Shown here in pieces: positions 30,083-42,456 of a stretch of DNA of 64,000 nucleotides. The stretch lies in NCBI RefSeq assembly GCF_900096755.1, contig NZ_LT615227.1:1602539-1666538 (forward strand), written 5' to 3'. Origin of the DNA: Polynucleobacter necessarius (GTDB lineage Bacteria; Pseudomonadota; Gammaproteobacteria; Burkholderiales; Burkholderiaceae). A model generated the notes under the pieces. That model was not told where the DNA came from. It saw only the letters and a list, made by a program, of their open reading frames with translations, and ran no database searches. The stretch's first letter is position 1. The number at the start of each line of letters is the position of its first letter. The position numbers and the translations under genes were made by a program.

Positions 30083-31218
30083 TTATAAAGAACTTTTGAT
30101 TTGACCTTCTAAATACCTGGCTATGGCCAAGCTAGAAGTAAGCTCAGGGGACTCAAAGCCATATAGATTAAAGAGTCCATGCAAACCGTGTTCTTTGGGG
30201 GTGTCAAAACAGAAGTCTCCGGCCGGGGCATTGGGGGACGATTTTGGCCCTGACCCCTGAATAATCAGGTTGTAATGAGCCGTCTTTGAGGTCTGGCCAA
30301 TAGCGCCTGACTGCCTCATAAAAGCCTTCTCCCCGCTTTGGATCGACTGTGTAGTCAATCTGCCCTTCCGTCTCGATATCGAGCCACTCTACGTCGGGAC
30401 CAAACTTGGCCTGCCCTCCCATGTCCAATGTGAGGTGAACGCCTAGCCCGCCAGGCTCTGGGATCGGATAAATCAAATGTTTGAAGGGTGACTTACCAGA
30501 CAGAGAGAAATAGTTTCCTTTTGCAAAATAGGCTTTCGGAATTCGACCCTTTTCTAAGCCCCCAATTTTTTGAGCCACTGCAGGCGCACTCATACCTGCG
30601 CAATTAATCAGCAGCGTGGTTTGAATCTTCATACCATCGGGCCCGCCGATCTCTAGCTCAAATCCACCTTCTGCATTTGCGCCAATAGGCTTGGCGCTTA
30701 ATAAAGGAGATTGATAAGCAATCATGCCGCCTGCATCTTCAAAGCCACCCAGTAGTGACAACATGTAACCATGACTATCCACAATACCGGTTGAGGATGA
30801 CAGAATCGCTGCGCAGCACTGTAGATTAGGTTCAAGCGCCCTTGCCTCATCACCCGAAATCATTTTGATCTCAGGCACTCCATTGTTTTGCGCCTTATAA
30901 CAGAATGGCTTGCAGATCATCCATTTGAGTGGCATCACTAGCCACAATCAGTTTTCCATATGGTTGAGTAGCTACCTGGTGGCTACGGCAATATTCATAA
31001 AGGAGTCGATTGCCTGCGACACAGAGCTTGGCTTTGAGGGAGTCTTTGGGGTAATAAATACCCGCATGAATCACTTCGCTGTTTCGGGCGCTACTAATTG
31101 TGCCAAAGGCATTCTCACGCTCTAGCAAGATGGTTTCTCGACCCTGAAGCGCCATTTCGCGAGCGACAGCAAGCCCCACCACTCCGGCCCCAATCACTAC
31201 ACAGTCAATTTGCTCCAT
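30083..31218 (-). pseudogene. LhgO-like FAD-dependent oxidoreductase, frameshifted
   Basis: Resembles L-2-hydroxyglutarate dehydrogenase/oxidase of the DAO family. The first frame (30895-31218) starts [20 protein letters not shown], an FAD-binding Rossmann motif. The second frame (30204-30947) carries SGDEARALEPNLQC and LLINCAGMSAPAVA. A third frame to the stop at 30083 gives GDFCFDTPKEHGLHGLFNLY and the C-terminal FESPELTSSLAIARYL. Breaks are at about 30900-30945 and about 30215-30235. The reaction, oxidation of L-2-hydroxyglutarate to 2-oxoglutarate, is inferred from similarity. Loss is probably complete. Confidence 0.87.
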
Positions 31219-31351
31219 GAATTTGTCTCACTTATTTACCCACTATTGTCCAATTTTTATGGGTTTTTCATTCCTTGCCTGGAATATGCCGAAATCCTAT
31301 CATTTTCAGTGTTTTAGGGGTTTTTCCAGCCCTTCTTGATAAAATCTAGAA

Positions 31352-32854
31352 ATGTCTTCTAGACCCATGCAATCCCCAGACAATTTGCCCAATAGCGCGC
31401 ATACAGCTGTAGACGTAGTGCTGGACACTGCCTATCAAAATATCAATGACGCGCAGTGGAGCGATTTGTTTGCTGCCGCCAGAAAATCCAAGCTAGAAGA
31501 ATTCATTGCCGACATGTTTGCCGGCAAGCACATCAATTTAAGCGAAGATCGCCCGGCTCTGCACTCTGCGCTACGCAATCTTTCTAAAGCACCAGTTTTG
31601 CTCGACGGTAAAGATGTCATGCCTGCGGTAACCAAAGTCTGGCAGCGCATTGAAGCGCTCTGTAATAAATGGGTTGGCGTTACCGATGTCATTCATATTG
31701 GTATCGGCGGCTCTGATTTCGGACTACGCCTGGCTATCGAAGCTTTGGCACACGTTCCCGAGATTGAAAGCCGCGGTATGCAGATGCATTTTCTTGCCAA
31801 TATTGATACTGCTGAATTAGCGCGCATCCTAGATCGTGCACAACCCAATAGCACCCGTGCCATCATTGTTTCTAAGTCGTTCACCACCCTAGAAACCGCC
31901 ATGAATGCCAAGGCGGTCGTTGCCTGGCTTAAAAACAGTGGCTGCACCCAAGGTCAGATTGCGCGCTCTTTGTTTGCAGTGACAGCGAACGTTCCTGCCG
32001 CCAAAGAGTTTGGCGTTGAAGAGGATAACATCTTCCCATTCTGGGATTGGGTGGGTGGCCGTTATTCTGTATGGTCTGCAGTTGGCCTACCAATTGCTTT
32101 GCAATATGGCTTTAAAACTTTTGAAGATTTCCTAGCCGGCGCTCATGCCATGGATTTGCATTTTAAAAATGCCCCGCTTGAGCAAAACCTGCCGGTGATC
32201 ATGGCGCTTGCCCTACTGCACCAACAAGAAAAACGTGGCATCAAAGCTTATGCAGCCATTCCGTATGCGGATGCCTTAGATTGGTTTCCAAAGTGGCTGC
32301 AGCAGCTGGATATGGAAAGTAACGGCAAGAGCGTTGGTCGGGATGGTAAGCCAGTTAAGCATTCTTCACCAGTGGTATTTGGTAGCGCAGGAAGTAATGC
32401 GCAGCATTCTTATTTTCAGCTTTTCCACCAAGGCCCTGAAGTCATCCCCATTGACTTTATTGCTGTGCGCAAACCGATGAGTGATCGGCCTGAGGCCATG
32501 GCTCATCATCACATCCTGCTTTCCAATTGCCTGGCTCAAGCACAGGCTTTGGCACACGGCAAGTCAGCCGCCAACCCAAATGATGTTTACCCAGGTAATC
32601 GCCCAAGCAATCTCTTGTTCTTGCCTGAACTCAATGCGTTCTACCTCGGCGCCCTCTTAGCGCTATATGAAAATCGTGCAGCCACTCTTGGTGCACTGTG
32701 GAATATCAACAGTTTTGATCAACCCGGTGTTGAATACGGCAAAGTACTCGCTAAGCCGATTGAAAAAGCCTTAGTAGGCGGCTCAGATCAAATTAGCCCA
32801 ACAGATAGCATCGACGCAGTTACAGCGGCCCGCATTAATTTCTTAAATTCTTAG
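31352..32854 (+). CDS. pgi: glucose-6-phosphate isomerase
   Basis: 500 aa. Interconverts glucose-6-phosphate and fructose-6-phosphate. Motifs: HIGIGGSDFGLRLAIEAL, VSKSFTTLETAMNA, and the signature VGGRYSVWSAVGLP with the active-site region SNGKSVGRDGKPV. Slightly shorter than the E. coli enzyme, as in other Burkholderiales. Start ATG 31352. An in-frame ATG 15 bases later is also possible. It is 13 bases before the phosphohexomutase gene, so they form an operon for sugar-phosphate supply. Confidence 0.97.
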   Translation: MSSRPMQSPDNLPNSAHTAVDVVLDTAYQNINDAQWSDLFAAARKSKLEEFIADMFAGKHINLSEDRPALHSALRNLSKAPVLLDGKDVMPAVTKVWQRIEALCNKWVGVTDVIHIGIGGSDFGLRLAIEALAHVPEIESRGMQMHFLANIDTAELARILDRAQPNSTRAIIVSKSFTTLETAMNAKAVVAWLKNSGCTQGQIARSLFAVTANVPAAKEFGVEEDNIFPFWDWVGGRYSVWSAVGLPIALQYGFKTFEDFLAGAHAMDLHFKNAPLEQNLPVIMALALLHQQEKRGIKAYAAIPYADALDWFPKWLQQLDMESNGKSVGRDGKPVKHSSPVVFGSAGSNAQHSYFQLFHQGPEVIPIDFIAVRKPMSDRPEAMAHHHILLSNCLAQAQALAHGKSAANPNDVYPGNRPSNLLFLPELNAFYLGALLALYENRAATLGALWNINSFDQPGVEYGKVLAKPIEKALVGGSDQISPTDSIDAVTAARINFLNS

Positions 32855-32867
32855 TTAGAAGGTTTTC

Positions 32868-34253
32868 ATGCAACTGTCTCCATCTATTTTTAAAGCCTAT
32901 GACATTCGCGGCATCATCGATGAGACGCTAGATCCTTCTATTGCCAAGTTGATTGGCCAAGCATTTGGCACTGAAATGCGCGAGCTTGGCGAAACTGAGA
33001 TTGTCATTGGTCGCGATGGACGTTTGTCAGGCCCCAGCCTGATTGAAGCCTTAACTGAAGGCTTACTCTCTACAGGCATTAATGTTATTGACTTAGGCAT
33101 GGTTGCGACCCCTATGGTGTACTTTGGCGCGAACCAAGTACTTGATGGCAAGAAGCCTAAGTCAGGAATCATGATTACTGGTAGCCACAATCCGCCAAAC
33201 TACAACGGCTTCAAAATGGTTTTGGGTGGCGCAGCAATCTACGGCGATCAGATTCAGGCTTTACGTCAGCGCATTGAAGCCAAGAAATTTGCCACAGGTC
33301 AAGGTAGCCGCTCTACTTTTGACATCTTCCCGATGTATCTCAAGCATATTGTGGGAGACGTGAAGTTAGCTCGCCCTATGAAAATTGCTGTCGATTGCGG
33401 TAATGGTGTTGGCGGTGCATTTGCGGGTCAACTCTTTAGAGCCTTAGGTTGCGAAGTACAGGAACTATTCTGCGAGGTTGATGGCCATTTTCCGAATCAC
33501 CATCCAGATCCAGCCCATATTGAGAACCTGCAAGATCTCATCAAGAACCTACAGACTACCGATAATGAATTAGGCCTTGCTTTTGATGGTGATGCCGACC
33601 GTTTAGGCGTAGTCACTAAAGATGGTCAAGTGATTTTTCCTGATCGTCAAATGATGTTGTTTGCAAAAGATGTTCTCTCCAGAAATCCAGGCGGTCAGAT
33701 TATTTATGACGTCAAGTGCACCCGCAATCTCACTACCTATGTAAAACAACACGGCGGTGAACCGTTAATGTGGAAAACGGGTCACTCTTTAGTTAAAGCA
33801 AAGCTCAAAGAAACTGGCGCTCCTTTGGCCGGTGAAATGTCAGGCCATATCTTCTTTAAAGACCGCTGGTTTGGATTTGATGACGGCCTTTATACCGGCG
33901 CTCGTTTATTAGAGATCCTCTCCAAAGAGAAAGATCCCAATCAAACGCTCAATGATTTACCAAATGCGATCTGCACCCCTGAATTACAACTAGCCTGCGC
34001 TGAAGGTGAGCCTTTTGCTTTGCTAGAAACCATCAAAGCCAACGCCAAGTTCCCCACTTCTGAATCGATCAACACAATTGATGGTGTACGCGTGGAATAT
34101 GCCGATGGTTTTGGTTTGGCTAGACCATCCAATACAACTCCTGTAGTGGTCATGCGTTTTGAGGCTGATAGTGAAGCAGCGATTGCTCGTATTCAAGCAG
34201 AATTTAAAGCTGTATTGTTGGCTGCTAAGCCTGGTGCAAAGTTGCCGTTTTAA
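32868..34253 (+). CDS. manB: phosphomannomutase/phosphoglucomutase (AlgC/ManB family)
   Basis: 461 aa alpha-D-phosphohexomutase. The catalytic phosphoserine is in TGSHNPPNYNG (about residue 103), the metal-binding loop is DGDADR (about residue 240), and the sugar-binding region is GEMSGH. The length fits the bacterial PMM/PGM family. It links glucose-6-phosphate and mannose-6-phosphate to the 1-phosphates used for exopolysaccharide and LPS. It is downstream of pgi and followed by a strong terminator. The exact symbol (manB, algC or pgm) is a convention I cannot settle. Confidence 0.94.
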   Translation: MQLSPSIFKAYDIRGIIDETLDPSIAKLIGQAFGTEMRELGETEIVIGRDGRLSGPSLIEALTEGLLSTGINVIDLGMVATPMVYFGANQVLDGKKPKSGIMITGSHNPPNYNGFKMVLGGAAIYGDQIQALRQRIEAKKFATGQGSRSTFDIFPMYLKHIVGDVKLARPMKIAVDCGNGVGGAFAGQLFRALGCEVQELFCEVDGHFPNHHPDPAHIENLQDLIKNLQTTDNELGLAFDGDADRLGVVTKDGQVIFPDRQMMLFAKDVLSRNPGGQIIYDVKCTRNLTTYVKQHGGEPLMWKTGHSLVKAKLKETGAPLAGEMSGHIFFKDRWFGFDDGLYTGARLLEILSKEKDPNQTLNDLPNAICTPELQLACAEGEPFALLETIKANAKFPTSESINTIDGVRVEYADGFGLARPSNTTPVVVMRFEADSEAAIARIQAEFKAVLLAAKPGAKLPF

Positions 34254-34295
34254 ATCTTCTTAATCTAACGATGAAGGTTCGATCTGAGAGCCTCT

Positions 34296-34328
34296 AAATG
34301 CCCCTCTTTTTATTGAGGGGCATTTTTT
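34296..34328 (+). terminator. terminator of pgi-manB
   Basis: Stem AAATGCCCCTC (34296-34306) / GAGGGGCATTT (34315-34325) followed by TTTTTT on the plus strand. On the minus strand it has only three T residues, so it may only weakly end the converging adhesin gene. Confidence 0.92.
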
Positions 34329-34333
34329 ATTTC

Positions 34334-35428
34334 TTAGTTGTCACCGCAATTCATATCACCGTTGGAATCAACGGTACATACTGCATCCACGCCATCCTTG
34401 CTAACCAATGCATTTGCAGCAACCGATCTGCTACGCACAATCTCAGCCCTTACAGGAGCGCTGACAGAGACGGCTGCTATGAGGGCGCGCTCATTCGCCG
34501 TCATTTGCACTTGATCTGCGTGGAAGTCTATTACTTCCCTGAGTGAACCAGCATCCACAATTGAAGGTGTAAATGCAATGGATGGAGACGCTTGGTATGG
34601 CGCCTGATATGTCTCAGGAGCAACATACCCAAGAGCATTAGCCAAGGTTGGCGCAGACCATTGATTGGAAGCGCTACCGGTATTTGAATTATTTGCATAG
34701 TTGCTTGATCCATAGATAGCTAATGATGCAGAGTTACCGTTGTAAAGATTGAGCTGCACCTCACCGTTGCTTGTGTGGGTTGGCAGAATGAAGTTAACTG
34801 CCTGTGCAGCCACTGGATCCCAGACTGAGAATGTAACAACGCCACCGCTTGTAGCAGCAGAAGCCGTCATACTTGCCGCGCCGTAGATTTGACTTGAATA
34901 AGTAGCTGCACCACCAACAATGCTGATGCTGCCAACATACTGACTATTGCTACTTGCAGGCACGGCGCTGTGGTTTATGGCTGTTTGGCTGTTCACGCTA
35001 TAGAGTGGTGCAATAGCACCCACAGGCTCACCATACACAATGGCTGGCGGGCTGGATGCAGCCGAGGCAATTGAAGGTGCAATCGCAGCTACCAGTAAAG
35101 TATGCGTATTCACTATGACATCATTTACGGAACCATTAAAGACAACGCTAGGGTATTCAGAAATCAAGGTTCTGATGTACATTGGGTTTGTATTGAGGTA
35201 ATCAATCGAGCTCACTAAGGCGCCGCGCTGGTATTCAAAATACTCACGATAGCCGTTAAACAAGAAACCGAGTGTCCTTGGTTTATTCAAATAAGTAGCA
35301 TCACCAATGAATATGTTGCCAGTATATGTTTGTGATGTTGCAGTAAGGATATCTGCCAACACATATATCGATCTACCTGTAATCTCGATGGAATTAAGGC
35401 GTGCAATTAAGCCAATGCTGTCGCCCAA
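34334..35428 (-). pseudogene. TpsA fragment 17: C-terminal region
   Basis: 364 codons to the natural stop at 34334. It starts GDSIGLIARLNSIEITGRSI. It is Ala/Ser-rich in the middle and ends with DGVDAVCTVDSNGDMNCGDN, with two Cys eleven residues apart near the C-terminus. Two-partner adhesins sometimes use C-terminal Cys for anchoring at the TpsB pore. That role is only a possibility here. Confidence 0.75.
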
Positions 35429-35454
35429 TGTAACGGTCGTGGTACCTGCATCAA

Positions 35455-36720
35455 CTAATAACGATTGCGTCTTAGAGGCTGCCCGTCAACAGTGCCCAGC
35501 AAGCTGATATTGGCATTTTGGGTAGTTAGGCTAATAGTATTTGCGCCTGCCATGGAGGCGTTTAAACCAGCCGCAGTTGTAGCAAGCCTTAAGTCACCAT
35601 AAGACTGAGTGCCTGTAGTGGTGATGCTACTCAAGAGGGTCATAGAGCCCGTCGCATTAACGGCAACTAATGTCACGCCGCCGCTAGCCGTACCAAATAG
35701 ACCGCCGTTGGACTGGATATTGCCCGCAGCAATCGCATTATTTGACCCTGCAATTAACGTTGCACCTGAGTTGATGGTTGTGCCACCGGTAAATGAATTG
35801 TTTCCAGATAGGGTTACCGCACCGGTATTCATAATCGTGACACTACCAACACCACTAATTGGCATTGCTAGAGTTGCAGCGCTTGGCAGGTTAATCGCAA
35901 GATTGCCGTTATCTTCAACTGCAGATGTGATGGGCATACCTACCGCCGCATCGTAAACAACATTTTTCCCGACTGGGATGATGACATTTGCTACGTTAGG
36001 CGTCCCTACGCCAACCAAACCAACTGGTGATTGCGTTGGTACCGCGCCAACTATAGAAGTACCGGTAGTTGTCCAGCTCGCAGGATTAGACCAATTGCCT
36101 CCATTAGGGCCTGTATCGGTAACTGAATTGAGTTGCGTGATCTCACCGTTCGCGGGTCCATTACCACCGGCTCCAGCAACATAAACAGCACCACCAGATA
36201 CAACGTAGTTGGAGGCACTGGCACCAGCACCTGAGAAAGTAATGCCAACTGTATAACCCAAATTAGCACCTACGTTCTGAGTGCTGAAGGTACCCGTAGC
36301 CAAGGCACTCACATTATCGCCATTGAAAAATGCTCCAGGACTTGTCGTTAAGGCCAAACCAGTCATATATACAGAACCGTCATATGGTTTAGTAGTGCCG
36401 GTAATGCCAAGATCATTGAAGCTCAATACTTTAGGCGTTACATTAATCAAACCTAATACAGCAAGGCCATTGCCAAAATTAGCACCATTCAAACTGAGGC
36501 TATCAATCGCGACGCTATTTGCAGTTAGGACAGCCTTATTCACAATGAGATTTCCAGGTGTATACGTAATGTCGTAGTTACCTGCAAAACCACCCGATCC
36601 TACTGTTGAGCCTGCAGGATTGCTAATGAGAAGATTGCCGGCATAGCCCGTTGGATTAGCATTAATCAGTCCAGAAACTACTTGGCTATTGCCCCCCCGC
36701 TTGGCCTGTTTGTGAGGCAT
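35455..36720 (-). pseudogene. TpsA fragment 16: post-MBG region with a PATR unit
   Basis: 421 codons. Contains SGLINANPTGYAGNLLISNP, KPYDGSVYMTGLAL, and a PATR-like unit LSGNNSFTGGTTINSGATLI. It ends LGTVDGQPLRRNRY. A shift near 35465 leads to SLLVDAGTTTVTLGDSIGLI in fragment 17. Confidence 0.75.
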
Positions 36721-37645
36721 TACTCAAAATGACGGCGGTTGATACATAGTCACCATTTACTAGGCCTGTAGCCGTAAGGGCTGATTGTTGGGACAGCACC
36801 AATGGGGATCCATAGGTTGTAGTTTGATTACTTGCAGCAATTATTAAGTTTGCCTTCGTAATGCTGAGCACATCATCTGGAGCAGTAATGATGTAATTAG
36901 GATTGCTTGTAGCGGTTGCTGTAATTGGGTAGTTAGCTACGGGAGATGCTGAACCAGCCGTTCCATTAAAGGAGCGCGCTGTTGTTGTTAAAGATACCGG
37001 CGTGGAATCGCCATTGACCAATCCTTGACCAGCAATTGAATACGTAAGCACGGGTAAGGTGGATGCACCGTATACCATCGTTTTATTATCAATTGCAATT
37101 GTCAAAGCCCTAGGCGTAATAGTAATCTGTCCGGCCACATAACTAATGGTGTAATTGCCCAGACCCACTCCGGTAGCAGAACTTAGTGTTATTGCATAAG
37201 CCAAACCGTTATTTACTGATGCTGTAACAAGACCTCCTGTGCTACTGAGGTTGACGGAATTTACTACATCTCCATTCAACAAGCCAGAGCTTGTATAGCC
37301 GACAACAGCGGAAGCCACTACCCCACCGCTGTTATAAGTAACGCTATTAGTACTTGTAGCAAGATTGCCGTAGACCTTGCTATCGTTTGCAGCAGTAATA
37401 ACAAGTGGTGCAGGCGTAATCGTGACGTTCGCTGGAACATAACTAGCAATAGTGTAGTTTCCACTTGCCGCTACGTTTCCTTGACTAATGACATAGCTTG
37501 ATCCGACATTAGCGGTATTGGAGGCGTTTGTGGTGAGGCTACCGGCTAAGGTGGCAGATGTATCACCCCCAACTAAACCACTACTATAGGGTATAGGCCA
37601 AACTTGGAACTGCGGAACCGTAAACCATGGAAGCAGCTGTAGCAC
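36686..37645 (-). pseudogene. TpsA fragment 15: MBG units
   Basis: 319 codons. Contains NDSKVYGNLATSTNSVTYNS, NKTMVYGASTLPVLTYSIAG and NQTTTYGSPLVLSQQSALTA, three MBG-type domains in a row. It ends by shift near 36700 in a run of C (plus GCCCCCCCG). Confidence 0.75.
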
Positions 37646-38294
37646 GCACAGTTAACGGCGCTGGCGAAATGGTCACGCTGCCAAAAGTTGGGTTGATTAC
37701 GGTGTAGTTGGAAGCTAAACCTGTACCGTTCGCCAAAACGAGATTGTTCAGACTTTGCAGAGCCGCAGATCCCACATTCGGGTTGGTTAAAACGGCTCCA
37801 CCAGAAACAACCCCAAGAGTTTGACCCAAAATACCTGTAATAGTTAAACCAGATGCAGCCACTGCGGTGGAAGCGTCATAAACTTTTGCCGCTGAGATTG
37901 TGATTGACGCTGGAGTCACCGTAATATTGGCTGGCACACAGTTGGTCAATGCGTAGTCGCCGGAAACCGCCAAAGTTCCGCGGCTAATTAGGTAATTTGA
38001 ACCTACATTAGAAGAGCTTGTCGCTGTTGTGATGAGGCCACCACTGAAGTTTGCGGACGCATCACCGTTTACTAAGCCTGTATAGGTGTAGACCAAGCTT
38101 GGAGCGCTAGATCCATACACCATGGATGCTGCAGTAGCGCTTACTGTAATTGGCGCCGGCGTAACTGTCATTGCGCCATCAATATAAGTAATACTGTAGT
38201 TTGCAAGTCCACTTCCTAAAGCTGCACCTGGGGTAATGGTGTATGTGTTACCACCATTGACGCCAGCACTTGCTTGGCCACCGGAACTACTCAA
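37584..38294 (-). pseudogene. TpsA fragment 14: MBG units
   Basis: 236 codons. MBG-type motifs SMVYGSSAPSLVYTYTGLVN and one AKVYDAST unit. It shifts near 37610. Confidence 0.75.
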
Positions 38295-39951
38295 AGTAAC
38301 TGAGCCAATAGCATCGGCGGTTCCAGTAATGAGGCCTGAGACAACGTAGCCAGAAGATGCTGTAGAAGACCCTAAGATATTGTAGGTAACATTTACTGGT
38401 CGTAGTGGAGCTGCCGTATGCCTTACTATCGTTAGGGGCTGTAATCATTAATGGCGCCGGTGTAATTGTGACGCTTCCGAAGATTGGATTAAGCAAGGTG
38501 TAATTGGATGCCAATCCAGTGCCGTTAGCCAACACCAAATTACTAAAGCTTTGTAGCGCAGCAGCACCAACGTTTGGATTTGTCAAAATTGCGCTTCCAG
38601 AACTAGCACCAAGGGTTTGGCCAGCAACACCCACAATAACTAGACCAGATGCATTTACAGAAGTATTGCCGTCATAAACCTTAGATGCTGTCACCGTGAT
38701 AGGCGCCGGCGTAATATTGGCATGCTGACTCAGGGTTAAACCACTAATTGTGTAATTGGTATTGCTTAGCGTCAGGCTGCTGTTATCAAATGCAGCTGCA
38801 ATATTGTTTCCTACGTTAGCCTGAGTAAAGACAGCAGATGGGGTGCCGCTTACTGTGACCGAGTCGCCCAAAATAACGCCGATTAAGGTTGGCGTTCCGG
38901 AGAATGTGGCTGCCGTAGTTGCGTCATAGACTTTGTTATTAGCGCTGATGCCACTCACGGTTAATGGAGCTGGCGTGATAACACCGTTGGCACCCGTAAC
39001 CGCCCCACTAAAGGCATAGTTAGCTGCATCGGCACCACTTATAGCTAGACTATTGATGGTGTAGGACAAGCCAGTACCTGCATTAGCAGCGCCATAAACT
39101 CCTGACCCAATCAGACTAATTAAATCGCCTGATTTTGCATTACTTGCAATGAGAGCCGTGCCAGTAATTGCATTGGTTGCGTCATACACCTTCGAAGGAG
39201 CTGAATTTGCGACGTTTAAAGCCAATGGAGTAATTGAGATAGTTCCAGCTAGGCTCACCACTGGATAGCTAGTGGCATAGTTTGTGGAATACCCAGCATT
39301 AGTAACAACTGCTGTCGATGGCGTGAAGGTGTAATTGCCAACCTTTAAGAATCCACCCGCACTACTGTTTGCAGCAGTAAAGCTTGGAGGTGTCACGGTT
39401 AAGGTGTAGTTACCTTGGGCACTGCCAACTTTATCGTCCACAGCAATCCAAGTGTTAGCGGAAGCTCCTGGAGTAACGGCGAGATTTACGATGAATGGGG
39501 CCGAGCAGTCACTTCCAATCGTGCAATAGGATGCGGTCACTGGGATAGAAGCGGCAATATTACCCGCAGTCGAAGTGCCATATGCAGTAGAGGTATTGGT
39601 CACCGTCAACAGCAACTGACCTTGAGCAATGATCGTAAAGGTAGAAGTTACGGGGGTAATCGTGTAATTAGCTGCAGTAGCGCTTGGGGTCAAGGTATAG
39701 GTAGCGCCTGCAGTATTACCTGCGGGGCGTGTCACCACCGGATTAATCAGTACGTTAGGAGTATCACTACCCTTAAGACCTGACAAAGTATAGGTAAAGA
39801 CAGGATCAGCCTGTCCAATAAACTTCGCTGCCGCATTGGCAGACATTGTTAGGGTTGCTGGTGTAATAACCCCATTACCGCTTATAGAAAGTGGTAATGA
39901 ATAGCTTGATAAGTTTGTACTACCAGTAGCGATATAGTTCGAGTTACTCAA
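38287..39951 (-). pseudogene. TpsA fragment 13: YDG/MBG units
   Basis: 554 codons in the same frame as fragment 12, separated only by the nonsense codon. It contains SKVYDATNA, NKVYDATTAA and SKVYDGNTS, and LTVTNTSTAYGTSTAGNIAA. It ends by frameshift near 38390. Confidence 0.8.
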
Positions 39952-40026
39952 TGTTGTCGCTACCGTAGTAGCACCAGCTACGTCCGCACTGTTATAAATT
40001 GCGCTAGTTTGATTAATATATGCACC

Positions 40027-41823
40027 CTACCCTGTGGCAAATCCACTCAAAACATAACTTCCAGCGCTTCCACTACTACCCGCAGTTAAGTTAGCAGTAT
40101 TTGCGGCGTCATAAACCTTGGTTTGATTGGCGATTGATACCGTAATTGGGGCCGGCGTAATAGATACGCTGCCGGTACTCGCTGGCAAAACATAGTTGAT
40201 TGCTAAACCACCATTTGTACCGTTGGCAATTTGCAAACCGGATGTAGTAAGACTGCTTACACCGAGAACATTGGCACTATTAGCTGTTGCTGAGCCAGTC
40301 AGGACAACCGTTTGAGTACCAATGCCAGTACTTGATGAGATGGCGCTACCTGCAAAGGCTGTTGTGCCGTCATAAACCTTGGTTGCGGAAATTGCGAGCG
40401 TGATCGGAGTAATGACATAGGCATTATTAGCCGCATTTGCAAAAGTAATTGTGTAGTTGGAGTTACTACTGCTACCTGCAAGGCTATAGCTAGCGGCATT
40501 CTGAACATTAGCGTTAACAGCACCTCCAAAACTCATGCTGCCTGTTAAAGCTACAGGAACATTGACTACTGAATCTGAGTTTTTGTATCCAGACACTGTG
40601 TAGTTGATAATCGTTTGAGAATACGCCGCATTATCTAAAGCACTACTGTTATAGGCCGTTGAAACAGCGTTTGGTGCAATAGTAAGGGTGGCTTGCCCTA
40701 CGGTTAAGCTGCCTGGCACATAGGTAATGGCGTAGTTTGACAAGCCAGTGCCAACCGCAGCACTAGGAATAATGCCGGCACTATAGGTTCCCGCATTGGT
40801 AATTGCTGAAACTGTATTAGCGGAAGCATAGGACAAGGTGACTGAGCTAATGGCATCGCCGGCCGCCAAACCACTAGTTGTATATGCTGCTGTTCCCAAT
40901 GCATAAGCAGTACCGTAGGCAGCATTGCTTACGTCATTGGCAGTAATTGTTAAGGCTTTCGCATCAATCGTTGCTGTATTTTGCGTACTTCCTGATGTGC
41001 TGTTGTAGGCTTGAGTAATAGCGTAATTGCTTATAACTGCAGTACCGTTGCCGATGGTGATGGCTTTTACATAATTGCTGCCATTAGCTGCTACGGTAGC
41101 GTTATTAAAGACGGCACTGCTGATAGCGGTAATCGTTTCACCATTTACAAGACCTGTCACGGCGAAGGAAGTCGGAGTAACCGTCACACTAGCGCCATAT
41201 GTGGCAGTAACTACTACACCTAATGGTGCTGGCGTGATGTTGGCAGTTAAGCCAGTCGGTTGAGTTAAGGTGTAGTTGCTAGCAGCTGAACCACTAAGAG
41301 TATCTGCTGCAGTGACCGCCAAGTTATTGCCTACGTTTGCCTGGCTAAATGTACCAGTCTGTGTCAGGGTAAGATTGGCGCTATCGGTACTCACTACACC
41401 GTTTAATGTGCCGCCACTAAAGCTTGCTGTATTAGTACCGTCATAGGTTTTATTTGCCACGGTAGCGCCGCTGATTGTTAGGGCCGCTTTAGTAATGACG
41501 CCGTTTGTGCCAGTCACGCTAGCTGGGAATGAATAGTTTGCTGCATCAGCACCACCAAGAACAATAGCGCCGATGGTGTATGACAAGTTAGTACCAGCAT
41601 TAGCGCTTGCATATGTACCAGACCCAGTGATTGTCAGTTGATCGGCGGCCACAGCATTGCTTGCAGTCAAGGTCTTACCAGTAATCGCAGCGCTAGCGTC
41701 GTAGACCTTGGTTTGTGTTGGTGCATTAATACTCAACGCCAATGGAGTAATTGAAATCGTGCCTGGCACGACGAGTACTGGATAACCAGTCGCATAGTTT
41801 GCAGAGAAACCAGGATTGGTCAC
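40027..41823 (-). pseudogene. TpsA fragment 12: YDG/MBG units
   Basis: 598 codons with motifs TKVYDASAA, NKTYDGTNT, TKVYDGTTA and TKVYDAANT. It ends at TAG 40027-40029 within GFATG-stop-GAYINQ. The paralogous stretch near 42545 reads GFVSGQGAYINQ, so the stop is a CAG to TAG substitution. The following frame is the same. Confidence 0.8.
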
Positions 41824-42080
41824 TACGGTGGTTGATGGAGTAAATATGTATAGCTGCCTACGTTTAAGTAGCCACCAGAACTACTATTGGCCGCAGTCAA
41901 TGTTGGCGGTGTAATAGTCAGCGTGTAGTTGCCTTGAGTAGCGCCTGGCTTGGCATCCGTTGCAACCCATGTATTTACTGATGAGCCAGCCACCATGTTC
42001 AAGGTAATGATAGATGGCAGATAGAGAGCAATCTGCGCCAATCGTGCAATAGGATGCTGACACAGTTGCGGCAGAAGCAA
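41823..42080 (-). pseudogene. TpsA fragment 11: short linker frame
   Basis: 85 codons, containing VATDAKPGATQGNYTLTITP, also readable in fragment 13 as a paralogous copy. It ends at a shift near 41845 where GSYTY should continue into TPSTTVVTNPGFS of the next frame. Confidence 0.65.
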
Positions 42081-42456
42081 TATTGGCGGCTGTTAATGTG
42101 CCATACGCTCTTGATGCATTGGCAACGGTTATGAGTAGCTGACCTTGTGCCATGATCGTAAAGCTAGCTGTCACCGGGACAATGGTGTAGTTTGCCGCTG
42201 TTGCGCTAGGGGTTAATGTATAAGTAGCGCCCGCAACCTCACCCGCAGCCCGAGTAACGCTTGCATTACTTAATACGCTCGAGGTATCCGCACCCTTGAG
42301 CCCAGATAGTGAGTAGGTAAAACTCGGGTCAGACTGTCCATCGAATTTTGCTGAAGCATTGGCCGTCATCGTCAAGGTAGCTGGAGTGATTACCCCAGTA
42401 GCACTTACAGATGTTGGGTAATGCATAGTTAGATAGATTCGTATTACCAGTAGCAA
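41884..42456 (-). pseudogene. TpsA fragment 10: MBG unit
   Basis: Overlaps fragment 9 in another frame. Contains GVITPATLTMTANASAKFDG and TYSLSGLKGADTSSV, typical MBG-type folds. It shifts near 42030. Confidence 0.7.
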
